NCBI GenBank assembly: GCA_009746045.1
Contig: RPFO01000225.1
Location: 701,001-765,000 of the forward strand
Origin: Mesostigma viride
Lineage: Eukaryota; Streptophyta; Mesostigmatophyceae; Mesostigmatales; Mesostigmataceae
Direction: 5' to 3'
DNA: 64,000 nt
A program made the translations under genes and the position numbers. The notes under the pieces were generated by a model, which saw only the letters and a program-made list of their open reading frames with translations, was not told where the DNA came from and searched no databases. Below, piece after piece: positions 1 to 11,647 of the stretch; the first letter of the stretch is position 1; each line of letters starts with the position of its first letter.

Positions 1-3000
1 GGCCATTCCTGAATTGACTTAGTCTTATCCGGGTCGGTAGCGACCCCGGCATCTGATAGAACGTGCCCTAACTCGTCGTCTGTCCCTGGTCCTAATTTTA
101 GGACTGAGTTCAACTCAGTCCTAATTTTAGGACCTAATTTTGAGGTTTTGTAGAAAATTCGCCCCGGTCGGAATATTTGGCAGAAAAATTTTCTCAAAAT
201 TTATTCAAATACTACTTGAAAAGATCTTTCTTGGACATATTTTTGGGATTTTTTTGGATTTGGTTTGGGCGTCTAACCGTACGGTGAAAGTACAGGTGGT
301 AAGGGTACATTTTCACGCGAAACGTGAGTTCCGGAAATGCACGACCTAGCCATGGCGGCTTGCGCCCATGCATGCAGTTTACGTTTTCGGACGATTTTGC
401 GGGCCAAACCCAGGAAATAGATTTTTTATGTCCTAAAGATGATACAAGTGAATTTTAACCTCGCGGGGATGCGATTTACTGGGTGTCGGCACTGTTCTTG
501 CTGGAAAAATCTGCGATTAGGCAGGTCGACGGAATGGATTACTACAATTGATTCCCGGATCAAATCGAAGGGTTTATAGGTTTCTTTCTACCTTTTATCA
601 TGTATTGTCGTAGATTAAGTCTAGTGGCAGTAAAGATTTGATGATTTCGACCACTCTGTCACGTCATGGTTTGTGTGCCGCAAAGTGCCACTTTTGCAGG
701 CACCGCCTGGGCCAAGGTAACGCCAGCCGTGCCAGGTAAAGCTGGAATATCGCTGCTTCATCGTTTCTTGGTATTCTTACATGAGTTTAAGCTTGCGATG
801 CGCTGTCAGTTTTGAGTCTTGCTGCTCTTTCTTGACCGTTGCCTGCCCCTCTCTAAAACCATCTTTTTAGATGATCTTACCAGGCATTTGCCTTACCGTA
901 GCGTGGCTGTACAAGGTTTTAGGTGCTGAATGGGTTAAAACACTTTCATAGATGTTAGTTATTCTCTTGCTATGTTCATACTGCATGATTGTGTGGTCAT
1001 GGGCTGCGTCAAGGGTACTGTCAAGCTTATACGGGTGAGTGAAAAATCATGGTGATAAACCACTGTCATCATGTGCCAGCAGGTATCCTGGCCATGTCAT
1101 GGCAAGGTAATACAGTTTTATCCATGTCCATTCTTGTAAAGAACAATTAAATGTGACTAACCTACCCATTATATCGGTGGTTATTACTTATAATACATCC
1201 CTTTGTAGCTACGTATCCATACGCATTCCCTACATGTATGCATAGGCTTTCACACATACTAAGGTACAATATAACTGCAATATGATGATGCAAGTATGTT
1301 TTCCTATTATGCCTGAAGGGAAATGGGCTGATTGACATGGTTTGTGGCCACGCTACTATGTAGTATGACCGCACTTACATGCTTGCAAATTGCTAGCATG
1401 GCCCAGTCCTATGTATAGGACTGGCAGTATTTGGCGTGTTTTAGGCAGTGCCAGTGGCCAAATTGAGTCCAGTTTTTTGCCACAGGTCAAGAACTATATT
1501 TTTTACATGCCTGTATTTTTTTAACATGCATATGGAATTTATTCAATTTTTGCCACTCGTGCTTCCACACAAAAATGCAAATTCGCCGACGGTGCCATAC
1601 ATCCATGTAATTTTCAGGAGTTTGGGTCAAGTTTTCACTGATGTAGTATTTTTGCCAGCAAGAGGACATCAAATACTCCATAGACCCACATCTAAGCATC
1701 TTGGATGGACCCCCCACCTAGTCACTACACACGGTTGAAAAAGGTCAACTCAGTCCTATTATTAGGACTGAGTTGGGACAGACGACGAGCTAAGAATGGG
1801 ACACTTCTACCAGAGCGAACTTTAGCACGGCGCGCCCATAAAGAATTTTCAGCCATGATTTCTAATACTTTCTTTAAATCACGTAGGCGCGTTTCAAAAT
1901 CAGGAGAATAAATAAGGATATCATCTAAGTAAGCTTGAGCACAAGAACGGTCATGCTCAGATAAAGAAACAGAGGAGAAGGAAGGATCCTTTAAATCAGA
2001 GGACACTTGAGGAAGGTGGGAATTTCCCATAACAGGTCTAAGCACTTCATTCATTAACATTTGGAAAGAGGCAGGAGAGTTACAGAGTCCCATAGCCGCT
2101 ACTCTAAACTGGTAATGCCCAAAAGGGGTAGCAAAGGCGGTTTTGTGGCAATCCTCAGGAGCTATACGTAGTTGCCAAAAACCATCCGCACAATCTAGTA
2201 CTGTGAAACAGGTAGAACCTTTAACCTTATTAAATATATCATCAATACGAGGTAGAGGGTATTTAGACTTCACAGTAATATCGTTTAGCTTCCTATAATC
2301 AGTAACTAGGCGAAACTTGCCATTTGGTTTAGGAACTAACAGGACACCAGCGGAGTAGGGGGAGTTACTAGGCTCTATCAATCCTGCTTCTAATAGTGAT
2401 ACTAAAATCTGTTTTAGTTCCTTTAATTCTGTAGGGCCCATTCTATACATCGGAGAGTGCGTAGGAACTGCACCGTCCTTGATAACTACACGGTGTAAAA
2501 CAGAACGAGGAGGAGGATAAGAAGGAGTCTTTTCTTCAAATACTTTTGAGGAATCTATCACAGCCATGTATCTAACTATTTCATTTTCAGTAAATCCCAC
2601 TCCTATTGTATCCACTGTATTTACATCTATATCCACACTATTATTAGTGATAGGTATCTCTTGTACTTCTAACTGAAGGAACATACATAATAGGTATCCA
2701 TATTCCTTTAGTTCAGATCGCAATTCGTCATTGGACATTAATACTTCAGGTATAGGCCTCACAGGAGGATCAACAGGTGCAGGAGGAGTAATATCTACCA
2801 AGGATAAATTTTCTAATCTATAATGACGTTCTGGTACCCAGTAGGAGCTATCTGGAAACCAAATGACCATAGTATCATAATTAATAGTAATTTTATTATC
2901 CTGATGCCAATCTAATCCTAGTAATACATCAGCTGTAGTGATAGGGCCTATAGTGGCCGTCAGGTTGACCGTACGTCCTTGTATGACCAGGGGAAGGGAC

Positions 3001-3497
3001 ACCGTACCCGGGGAATGACTGGTGCGACCGTCAGCATAATGGACAGTGACAGTTTTTGTGTGAGGGGTAGGGACTAGTCCTAAACGCCTAACTAGGGCCT
3101 CGCTCACAAAGGAGCTAGCCGCACCGCTATCCACTAACACAGAGACATTCAAGAGTTCATCAGCATGCAGGAAGGGGTCTACAACAGTATGAGGGACGGT
3201 TAAGCCACCATTCAAGAACATAAGAGGACGCACACGTAGTGGTAGGGATGATTCAGCTCCTACAGAGGTTATAAAAACAGGCAAGCAAAAATTAATATCT
3301 GGGGTACTATCTAAGGACCTGTCCAGGTTACCCCCGGCTGACAGGCCTACTGTTCCCCCTCCCCCCCAAATCCATAGGAACGAACCCCGAAGAAGACCCT
3401 GGCGGAAAAGCCACTGCTGGAGGGTCACGAGGGATTGAAGAGGGTGCGGGAGCCTGATTATCATAGGGGAACCCTGGGGATCCTGTCTGCACAGCAT
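1..3497 (-). pseudogene. gypsy element 1 pol (protease-RT), split by a DNA transposon
   Basis: The reading frame runs from about 3497 down to 1790 and resumes at 71-1 after the insertion. An aspartic protease domain comes first, with active-site VDSGA around 3140 and the downstream LLGLDW. Reverse transcriptase follows, with LVTDYRKLN, FTVLDCADGFWQ, CNSPASFQ and the catalytic YLDDILIYS (about 1920-1945). Beyond the insertion the same frame resumes with LGHVLSDAG, the expected RT thumb-side sequence. Pol overlaps gag by about 170 bp (3328-3497) in the +1 frame, so expression of the fusion would need a frameshift. There is no in-frame ATG near 3497. The gene cannot make a complete polyprotein because of the 1.7-kb insertion. 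Confidence 0.9.
72..1789 (+). mobile_element. 1718-bp non-autonomous TIR DNA transposon, copy 1
   Basis: The ends are a perfect 15-bp terminal inverted repeat, CTCGTCGTCTGTCCC. Both ends continue into short palindromes built from an 'ACTCAGTCCTA...TAGGACTGAGT' core. The flanks are a 4-bp direct repeat CTAA (68-71 and 1790-1793). Removing the element plus one CTAA restores the RT reading frame of the surrounding gypsy pol, which proves the insertion boundaries. No ORF inside exceeds about 100 codons or resembles a transposase, so it is non-autonomous. A second copy of exactly the same length lies inverted at 26054-27771. The superfamily is uncertain: 4-bp YTAA duplications would suit piggyBac-like or Sola-type elements, but the TIR does not start like canonical piggyBac. 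Confidence 0.9.
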
Positions 3498-5076
3498 TCA
3501 GCCTACTAGGGGTAGCTGAAGGAATGCGTCCTGAAGTGGGACGAATAGGAGCACGCTGAGGGGTACGAGGAGGGCGAGCGTCGGGATGAGGGGGAGCACC
3601 CGAAAGGAACTTGGGGCACTCACGTTTAAGGTGACCTACTTCCTTACAATGATAGCAGGTAATATGAGAGACATCCAGAGCTGAAAGGTCAGTCACACAG
3701 ATATCTAATTCTTCTACATAGGAGTTCTCCTCCTCAGGGGTAAGGCTTATATTATTAATACGGGAACGGGTAGGAAGAGAAGGTGTGGAGAAGAAATCTG
3801 CTACTCGTAAAAGATGCTGACGCACATGCTTGAGGGGCAGGTCAGTAAAACGGTAGGCAGAGAACTGGCGCTTGACTTCACGCAATAAGGGTCTACTGAG
3901 GCCCTGAAGGAAGCGAGCACGTACTTCTGCACCCGACAAATCCCTAATTCGTACCATCTGAGCATCAAACTCTTTCATATATTCTTTGAAGGACTTGGTA
4001 CCCTGCTGCAAGGTGCCAAAGGATAATCTATCCTGCCAATCTGCATCGGGAGGGACTAAATGGTTCTCTAAACGCTTGAACAATTCTGCTACAGAGTTTG
4101 GGTAGGCATGAGAGGCAAGAGACTCACACTGGATGAGGTTAGCAAGTTCAGGAGTAATGCAGGTAGTAAGATAATGAGGAACTAGTACAGCATCAGAGAG
4201 GCGCCACCTATTGTGGTTCTGCCAGGACTCTGTGTTCTGGGTGAGCAACATAATGAAGGTGAAAAACTGTTGAGGGGTAGACTTGACATCCAGCTTAGGA
4301 AGGTTGGCAAAGAGGGGAAGAGCAGGAGGCTTAGGGGGATTAGAAGAATCAGTTTTTCCCATAGGGCCACTATCTTCCACTGCTACATAAGCGGGATAGA
4401 AGGAAGGGATAGGAAAAGTCTTGGGTAGGGGTCTAGAGGGAGCCACCGTTTCCGGATGGTGCCCATAGGAGAAGGGGACAGTATATTGCTCACGAAGAGA
4501 GGAATAGGCAAAATGATCATAATTCCTATCATCTAGGGGCATGGTACTGAAATCATTATTAACTTCTAAATCAGCCACACGGGTAGGAACCTGGGCAGCC
4601 TCATAGGCCGTCTCAGGGTAGGACCAGGAAGCAGGTGGGAAAAAGGGAACTGCACTAGGGCGCCCAGAAGGGCCGACAGGGGCCGAGGTACGACCCGTGT
4701 TAATAGCAGGCATTGAAGGCACAGGGTGGGAAGGAGGCCTAGGAGCATTGTTAGTGTGTGAGGACCTGCTGGAGGGGTGAGCCAAGGTTGCAGAAGGGGC
4801 AGGGGCCTGGTTCACAACGAAAGAAGGTTCCTCACTAAATCTGACTTGGGAAATACGTTGTTCATAGGTAGGTGGGGTAATTGAGGGACGACGGCGACCA
4901 CCAGCAACAGGAGAAGGCGGTGAGGTACGCAGAATACCTTGAGGAGTGAGATGGTGTACCGTTTCCAAGGAGTCCCGTCGGTTACCACGAGTATTGTTAT
5001 TGTTAATGTTATTAGTAGTATTATTATTATTATTATTGGTAGGTATAGGCGACATATCTCCACCCACTGGATCCAT
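3328..5076 (-). CDS. gypsy element 1 Gag (capsid/nucleocapsid)
   Basis: This 582-aa Gag-like protein starts at an ATG (MDPVGGDMSPIP). A poly-Asn/Pro/Ser-rich N-terminal third (about residues 1-250) precedes a retrotransposon capsid-like helical region (about 265-440). A single CCHC zinc knuckle, CYHCKEVGHLKREC, follows at about residue 480. The proline-rich tail overlaps the start of pol in another frame. The knuckle closely matches the CFMCSEVGHLKRDC knuckle of the second gypsy element at 22.3 kb, so the two belong to one family. Gag would form the particle and bind genomic RNA. The frame is uninterrupted over its full length, unlike the other element. Confidence 0.88.
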   Translation of the reverse strand: MDPVGGDMSPIPTNNNNNNTTNNINNNNTRGNRRDSLETVHHLTPQGILRTSPPSPVAGGRRRPSITPPTYEQRISQVRFSEEPSFVVNQAPAPSATLAHPSSRSSHTNNAPRPPSHPVPSMPAINTGRTSAPVGPSGRPSAVPFFPPASWSYPETAYEAAQVPTRVADLEVNNDFSTMPLDDRNYDHFAYSSLREQYTVPFSYGHHPETVAPSRPLPKTFPIPSFYPAYVAVEDSGPMGKTDSSNPPKPPALPLFANLPKLDVKSTPQQFFTFIMLLTQNTESWQNHNRWRLSDAVLVPHYLTTCITPELANLIQCESLASHAYPNSVAELFKRLENHLVPPDADWQDRLSFGTLQQGTKSFKEYMKEFDAQMVRIRDLSGAEVRARFLQGLSRPLLREVKRQFSAYRFTDLPLKHVRQHLLRVADFFSTPSLPTRSRINNISLTPEEENSYVEELDICVTDLSALDVSHITCYHCKEVGHLKRECPKFLSGAPPHPDARPPRTPQRAPIRPTSGRIPSATPSRLNAVQTGSPGFPYDNQAPAPSSIPRDPPAVAFPPGSSSGFVPMDLGGRGNSRPVSRG

Positions 5077-5169
5077 CTTTAATTACGTAAAGGAATAGGA
5101 ATCAAAAGAAGAAAGCAACAAAAGAAAAAGGAAAAACCTTGAAGGTCTGCAGCAGGAACAAAATTAAAA

Positions 5170-5562
5170 TCAATCCTTTTTAACAACAGTAATGGATAGG
5201 GAACCAAACTCCAAAGTGAGAGGAGTATCTGAAGCAGATGCAGATGCAGCCCGTTTAGGGGGAGAAGAAGGAGGGGTAGCAAAGACTAGAGCTTCTACTG
5301 GAGGGCGACCATGAGGAGTAGGGCGTACATGCAGGCCTAAATCTGTTTGGCTATGATCTATAAGGAACTGCTGAGCTTCTTCAAAGGACATAAATTTCTT
5401 ATACCTAATTACGTTATATTCACGATTCTGAACGATCTTCCTAGCGTCGGACCAAGAAAGGAAAATGGAGGACCATTGAGGCGTAATCACTACGTAATAT
5501 TTAGCTAGACTATTATCGCTAGAAGAATGGGAAGGAGCAGTAAAAGATCGCCGTTGGCTCAT
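5170..5562 (-). CDS. viroplasmin / RNase H1 N-terminal-like protein of gypsy element 1
   Basis: A 130-aa ORF with a good ATG (MSQRRSFTAP) lies between the LTR and gag. Residues about 20-65 (KYYVVITPQ, SWSDARKIVQN, YKKFMSFEEAQQFL) match the pattern of the caulimovirus viroplasmin / RNase HI N-terminal domain (Y-Y-V, then S-W-x2-A/C, then K-x-F-x-s-x2-E-A). In RNase H1 this small fold binds RNA-DNA hybrids. The C-terminal half is Pro/Ser-rich. A related ORF sits in the same position in the second gypsy element (24345-24670), which argues for a conserved accessory gene. Its role is inferred only: RNA or hybrid binding during reverse transcription, or control of translation. Function is unknown. 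Confidence 0.6.
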   Translation of the reverse strand: MSQRRSFTAPSHSSSDNSLAKYYVVITPQWSSIFLSWSDARKIVQNREYNVIRYKKFMSFEEAQQFLIDHSQTDLGLHVRPTPHGRPPVEALVFATPPSSPPKRAASASASDTPLTLEFGSLSITVVKKD

Positions 5563-6089
5563 GGTAACGCACCTGGTAGGTCTTGAGCAGTCAAATGAGG
5601 AGAACGAGGAGAAGGCGACTTATCTCGGGTGTCTGAAACCGAACCAGATTGACGACGCACGTAGGGACGATGTTTCCAGCGCCAGGTGGTCGTAAGTATC
5701 CGGTTTCAAGAATTCTGCGTCCGGCGAAGGGTCGTCTAAATACGAAGCAGGCACGATGCAGAAAAAGGGTAATCTACGAGACGCTAGCCGTCTCTCTATC
5801 GTCGAACCAAAACCAGCAACTGTCTACGGCAGTAAACCATCTTTCTAAGGAAACAAGACGAGGAGCAGGAGCTATATACGAAAGGATTTTCCGCTTCGAG
5901 CAGGTCTAACGTCTAGGCAGGGCGTGTCCTGAATCAGGCAGCACTATCCTCCTAGCTTGACGGCGACCCGCCCATTACCTGTCAAGTACGTGTCGTCTTC
6001 TTTTTCCCAGCCGCGGAAGGGTTGATTCAATGACGTATGTTGCAAAGGATCGTCGTCTCGCTCTCTATCTAAACTACCTCCGAGTCCAT

Positions 6090-6660
6090 TGTTACGCCGC
6101 AAGCCTCGGCCGCCACCTCTACCTCTACCTGTCCTGATACTACCTAAACTAGTGAGGCTGCTTCTATTTACACCCCTAGCGAAAGACGACCGAGACGAAC
6201 CAGATCTCAATGCATTTACATATGTACTACTGTAATACGCCATAGGCCATTTAATCAAACCCGTTTACTCCAGGAAAAGAGGAAGGAAACACAACTAAAC
6301 TGCCGTGACCCAAGCTAATATGTGCTAATTCATTTAACACACGCCGAGTGACCACACAAGGAGTGGAACGTGCATAAATGGTCACCAACGGTCCAACAGG
6401 CTCGGGCCGACCTGGCCCTCGCCTGCAGAAACACAGAAACACAAGCAGGTGCACAGATGCACGCCTGTCCACTACATTCTACAAAAGGATAAGGACCACT
6501 AATATAGTACGCGGCGCGGCGCCCAAAGGCACCCACTATACCACAGTACTGTTACGGGGACAATCATGTCCAAACTAGAACTGCACGTAACCTAGGAACA
6601 ACCGAGGCCAAGGACCTAATTTACGTCCGTAACTACAACGAATTGTTACGCGACGTAACA
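6090..6660 (-). repeat. 5' LTR of gypsy element 1
   Basis: This is a 571-bp LTR. Read on the minus strand it starts TGTTACGTCGC and ends GCGGCGTAACA, so it has TG...CA ends within short inverted repeats. One base after its inner end the minus strand reads TGGACTCGGAGG, the position of a tRNA primer-binding site. The LTR of the second element (25425-26006) has similar ends and the same internal TTACG/CGTAA hairpin near its start. The mate LTR is off the window. Nothing else is recognised in the leader between 5563 and 6089. Confidence 0.8.
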
Positions 6661-7143
6661 GTGACATTCAAGAAACCAGGGTATGGAAATGCGTGTTGTT
6701 TGGGGTTGTTTGACTGGCGTACATTACCATAGTTGTCTAACTTAATAGTGGCACGGGATGATGTTATTGCTACTACTACTATAGTAATACTCCTAAATTA
6801 TTGTCATGTGTATAGGGTTTGGGTCTGGTGGTGTGCCCTTTGGCATCCGGGGTGCATGTACATTTACATGAGTGAGCATTTGCATGGTACATTTGCATGG
6901 TGAATGCACTGGACATTTATTAAAAAGGAGGAAATAAACTGAATAGCCGTTGAGTGGAAATGGCTATGGACATGAATCCAAAACCACATTGTTGGCATTG
7001 CAACATGTATGCTGTGCTGCAGCACTATGTTCTGTTTAGGACATCAAACAGCATTACATCAGAATAAGACATCAAAAGTGTGTCATGACAGGATCTCTCT
7101 CCTCACATTGAGGATAGACAGTTGTACAAGTATGGCACGGGCC
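6661..7143. other. AT-rich spacer, no gene seen
   Basis: The stretch lies between the LTR end and the transposase stop codon. It contains short degenerate repeats of 'ACATTTRCATG' type near 6855-6900 and no convincing ORF. It probably includes the transposase 3' untranslated region. No terminal inverted repeat for the transposase element was found here. Confidence 0.5.
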
Positions 7144-10100
7144 TCAGGCACCAAACACCAGCCACTTGAGGGCATAGTTGAAATCCGTCTGCTTGGTAAG
7201 GGTGTCATGCACAGCCTCCTCGCCCTCCTCCTCCGGGTCCCACAGGACGTTGAACGACCAGCCTGCCGTTGTCTTCTTGGGCAGCGGCTCGACACGGACC
7301 GAGTTGCGTGGCGGTGTGTTGGCGATGGTACCGTAGTACCACTTCCAGTAGGGCTTGCCGTCATCCCCCACCACATCCCACAGCTGGCAGATGCGCCTGC
7401 CAACCATGGACTCAGGGGTCAGCTGAGAGAGGTGCAACACCTGGGCGGCCAGCAGCTCGGACGCCACAGGTGGGTCGATCTTCTTATCCTGCATGCGCTT
7501 GTACGCACCCTCCTTGTACGCATGCGGGTCGTCCTTGTTGGCATGCGGGTCCCACTTGATGATGACGCGAGCCTTCTTCGTGGGTGACGCCTTCTTCTTG
7601 GGCGACGCCTTGGAGGAGGTGGCGGGGCCCGCCTTGGTGGTGGTGAGGCCAGCCTTGGTGGTGGCGGGGCCCGCCTTGGTGGTGGTGGGGCCCGCCTTGG
7701 TGACGGTGGGGCCCGCCTTGGTGACGGTGGGGCCCGCCTTGGTGACGGTGGGGCCCGCCTTGGTGACGGTGGGCGCCGAGTGAACCGGTGGGAGGACGTC
7801 TGTCTCGTCAATGAACGGTGCCACCTCCTCGGAATCCTCGAACGTTGACAGGCGTTTCATTTCGTACCGCCTCTTGAATGGCACCTGCACCTTGTCACCA
7901 TGATGTGTCACAGTGGGGGGGGATGGCTCGTCGTCGTCCTCGTCGTCGCAGAGGTCGTCCTCGTCGTAGTCCTCGTCACTGTCCTCGGCATATGACACCT
8001 GCACGCAGTGAGGTGAGGTAAAGCAGCAGCAATGATGATGTCTGTCATGCGTGTACGGGCAAGAAAACCAGCACGGAGACTGTGTACGCTGGACTAGGGA
8101 ACCCCATGCATACTAAAATGGGTCACAAAAGTACCGCTACCTTAAGGGTTACACACTCACAACTCCTACATTGCAAACAATAACAAGCAAGGGACAATCT
8201 GACAAGCATGGACATACCTTCTTGCGAGCCGCACGCGTGCGCTTGCGTGGGGGCACGGCAGCTTCGCCATCTGGGCGGGCATTGGAGGTGGTCGCGGCCT
8301 CCACCACAGGGGTCGGGACAGCTGGCGCCGTCTTTGTGTTGTTGGTGGATGAGCCCGCACGCCCCCTCTGCTTCTTGGTGGGCGGGCCACCTTGGGCAGC
8401 ATTGTGGGCGGCCAGCGTCTTCTTGCTGCCCCATACGCGGCACTCCTCGGGGGGTTTGTAGCCCACCACCCCCCTCTCACCTGCTGCATCTGACGCAGGG
8501 GGGGGGGGGCAACCCAGTTGGGGTCGACCTCGAAAACGGTGCCTTCAGCGGGCATGGAATCTGGACCGGGCGTGTTGGCCAGGGGCACCCGCAAGGAAGC
8601 AGCCTCAACCTGTTACATACATACAAGGCAAACACACACACACACGGTGCGAGGCAGGCCAACACGCAAAAAGTCAGCTAAAGGGATTGTGCGGACAGGA
8701 CAAGTATCAGTTGGTTTGCCAAGTTGGCGAAGTCAGCCAGTGGTCCACACATTGCAAAGGCACACCAGCTGAGTTCTTTTGACATGGTGTCAGAGGATTG
8801 ATGAAAATGCTCGACTACGCGAGTTATTAGCAGCCTGACTTACCGCATCAGCGTTGGGAGTGACCGCCAGTTCCTCGTCAGTTGGGCGTGGGACCTCGTA
8901 TTTCGTGAAGCCCTCGGGGCAGACGAGTGCGTCGCGCTTCGGATCCCGCTGGAGGCTGACGGCACAGCCGGTCTGCGTCCAGCCCTTCATGATGGTCAGC
9001 CTGCCCTCAGGCCCGCAGAGGCGGATCCAGGCGATAGCCACGGCATTCTGGATGATGATCCGCGTCTCGGAGGCGTTGGGCGGGTCAAGCCCATCGCGGG
9101 CCCTCGCGTCCATTATGCGGGTGACCTCCGCGTCAAACCAGCGCTTGAACACGGCATTGATGCAGCAGTCATTTGGCTGCCACAAGTGGGTCATGTTGCC
9201 CGGCCCATACCACGGCAACACCCCCATTTCCCGGAGGACTTTCCGAAAGGCGGGGGAGACCTGCATGCACCGATCCACCGCAGCACCAAAACACCCAGGC
9301 ATTGGAAACGACACATAAAAAAAAGAGAATATTAGTCTCCGGCATCATCATCACCACATGCCTTGCAGCCAACATGCACATGCACTGAAACGAAACAAGC
9401 CAAAGAAAATTGGGGTAATAAGGAAGGAAACACATGCCCACCTGAACAGCGAGGTTGTCCAAGAACAAGAGGACGTCACGCTTGCCGTACTTGGCGTACA
9501 ACTTCTTCAAAAAGGCTTCAAACAGTTGCAACCACACCTCCGGGGCGTGGTCGCTGAACCAGGCGGAGGCCTGAAAGGTGACAACCGCCTCAGGCATGTA
9601 CTGGTTGGTCTCGTAAGCCATACGAGCCACGTTCTTACCCGCGCCGGGGAAGATGATGAGGGGGGGGGCATGTCAGCCAGCCAGTTCTCGTCAAAGGGGG
9701 AGTGGGGGGCGGTGGTCAGGCAAACGGTAACTGCCCGGTGCTTGTAATCCACCTTCTTGGTGCCCATGTTCACGTGGGACGCCCCTTTCTCCGCGAAGCA
9801 CTTGCCCTTCATGTTCCTCAAGGCAAGGCCCACCTGGTCCATGTTAAACCGAAACGTGCCGGTAGCGGGGCCGATGGGGAAACGCCCCCAATATGGGTCC
9901 CTGAGCGCCCTCAAGCCGCTGTTCAAACCGGCGACGATGAGCCCGGAATGAAACTGCTGCAACGCGGGCAACGCCTCCTCCATGGTGACATTGCGGTGGT
10001 TGCTCGCCATCCGCGTGACAAGGCCCCGTCGGCACGCGAACTCGCGGGCCCACGTGTCGGAGTACGCAAAGCCCATCCCCGCCGTCGGGTAATGTTTAGC

Positions 10101-10740
10101 CATCAAGATCTTGGCCTGTGCTTTGACGACGCTGCAATACGATTGGGAAAAACAGGCACGCAAGCAATGAGAGGGCGACAATCAGCAAGCTTTTGCGCTC
10201 CTTCGAATGTTCACCAAATACACATGCCGCTGTTTAAAGACAGAAACTACCCATCAGTGTTTTCAGCAAAACGAAGAACAAGGAAAGCATGCAAACTTAC
10301 GCAAGCACAGGGGCTCTCTTCTGGCTGACGATCCAGTCCCTCAAATCCGCCTCCATTAATGGAAAGCGGCCTTCTCGTTGTTTGCCGGGCACCAACCCTC
10401 GGCCCGAGTGGTTTTTCAGGCTTGGGTCATCAGCCATGGCACGGATCTTCGCCTTCGTCTCAGATTCCAGCCACCGGCAGACGGTCGAAGTGCTCACTCC
10501 ATATTGCTTGGCGACGGCCGACGGCGTGGTAGTTCCCTGTTCGATACACGTGACTGCGACAACTTTCTGCTTCGCGCTCACGAGCGTGACCAGCTTTGTC
10601 TTGGGTGGCTCCAGGATGGGCGCCGCCTTGTCGTCAGCGGTGGGCAAAACATTGTCACTATTGGCCGGAACGCGCGCGCACAGCTGCGGCTGTCTCCGCC
10701 GTGGTTTAGCCCCACTTTCTTTGCCTGTGAAGTTAGTCAT
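7144..10740 (-). CDS. pogo-like DDE transposase (DDE_1/CENP-B type), five exons
   Basis: Exons inferred from GT-AG sites with consistent phase are 10301-10740, 9442-10131, 8844-9260, 8218-8609 and 7144-7998. The N-terminal exon has a helix-turn-helix of the psq/CENP-B type (around QYGVSTSTVCRWL). The catalytic acids appear as FNMDQVG (exon 2), LFLDNLAVQ (end of exon 2) and HLWQPND (exon 3), as in DDE_1 transposases. The last two exons are unusual: a basic Arg/Lys/Pro stretch, five KAGP repeats of TVTKAGP type and more degenerate ones (about 7610-7780), an acidic Asp/Glu run and a C-terminal domain with WKWYYGTI. Exons 2 and 4 each contain a homopolymer (near 9660 and 8470) where one base must be missing to keep frame. 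It would cut and paste DNA; flanking TIRs were not found. It could also be a domesticated pogo gene. Confidence 0.75.
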
Positions 10741-11024
10741 GGGGCGTGGCTATGGCGCCAGCCCTCGTGGTGGGCACACGTGTACAGTATGGATGGTGCG
10801 CACACTTGGGTTGTGCGCAGGTCAGGTTGGTGGTGGATGTGCCACAGGACGACCGATGCTCTTTTTTATATGCAAATTTGGGCGCCAAACTCAATTTGCA
10901 CCGACTTTGCCAGATATTTGCCGACCTACACGTGGCTGAGTTGACGTTTCGCGGGCATCGGACGCGCGGGTTAGTCAGTGTTGCGAATCTGACCATTCGC
11001 AAATCGGCGTCGGGCCTGGATCTG

Positions 11025-11244
11025 GCGCCTCGCAATTTGAAATTTGCCGTCTCATTAGGTACGCAATCTACCGACTTGCGTACATAAGTAGTACTGTAGG
11101 ACGGCGCAAGGGCGCAAGTGCGCACTTGTCGCGCCTCGCAATTTGAAAATTGCGGTCTCATTAGGTACGCAATCTACCGACTTGCGTACATAAGGAGTAC
11201 TGTAGGACGGCGCAAGGGGGCCAGTGCGCAACTTGTCGCGCCTC
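11025..11244. repeat. 106/107-bp tandem duplication upstream of the transposase
   Basis: Two near-identical units (11025-11130, 11131-11237) and the first bases of a third each begin GCGCCTCGCAATTTGAAA. They lie in the spacer between the divergent transposase (start 10740) and protease-element gene (start 11648). They may hold promoter or transposase-binding sites; this is inference from position. Confidence 0.8.
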
Positions 11245-11647
11245 TTCACCGTGTACACCCGGCATGTATACCCGGAGTGTACACCCGGAGTGTACACCCG
11301 TGTGCACCCGGCAGTGCAGACCGAAGTGGAGCGTGACCCACAACGACGTTGTGGGTCACGCTACACTTCGGCCCACCGCCACGCTCAAGTGTCGGCGCTT
11401 GCATACTGTACATATGTTATGTAGTGGCGTGATCCACAACGTCGTTGTGGGTCACGCCACTACATACAGTGCATACAGGGCCTTAGCGTGTGGCAGTAGA
11501 CCGAAGTGCACCCGGCGTGTACACCTGTGTACACCCGGAGTGTACACCCGTGTGCACCCACTTACAGGCGGACTTGAGGATGAATTACCATCCTTGAAAA
11601 AATGATGTTTTGACGTAGGTGGTCGGAAAGTTGCACGAACGGCAGCG

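Larger units (their letters stand above)
1..6660 (-). mobile_element. Ty3/gypsy-like LTR retrotransposon 1 (5' LTR to RT; 3' part outside window)
   Basis: The element is read on the minus strand in this order: LTR (6090-6660), primer-binding region just inside it, viroplasmin-like ORF (5170-5562), gag (3328-5076), pol (from about 3497 leftwards). RNase H, integrase and the 3' LTR would lie beyond position 1. The order protease then RT, the YLDD RT motif and the close match to the integrase-bearing element at 18.5-26.0 kb place it in the Ty3/gypsy group; the integrase itself is not visible here. A 1718-bp DNA transposon (72-1789) interrupts pol. Gag and pol outside the insertion are open, so this copy was intact until that insertion. 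Confidence 0.9.

Noticed and set aside
72..1789. Small frames (up to 96 codons) in the 1718-bp transposon as transposase
   Set aside because: None has catalytic motifs. The same frames recur in the inverted copy simply because the DNA is conserved.
11255..11560. Clustered GTGTACACCCG units as a possible CRISPR-like array
   Set aside because: The units are about 10-20 bp, contiguous or irregular, with no unique spacers, in a eukaryotic mobile element.
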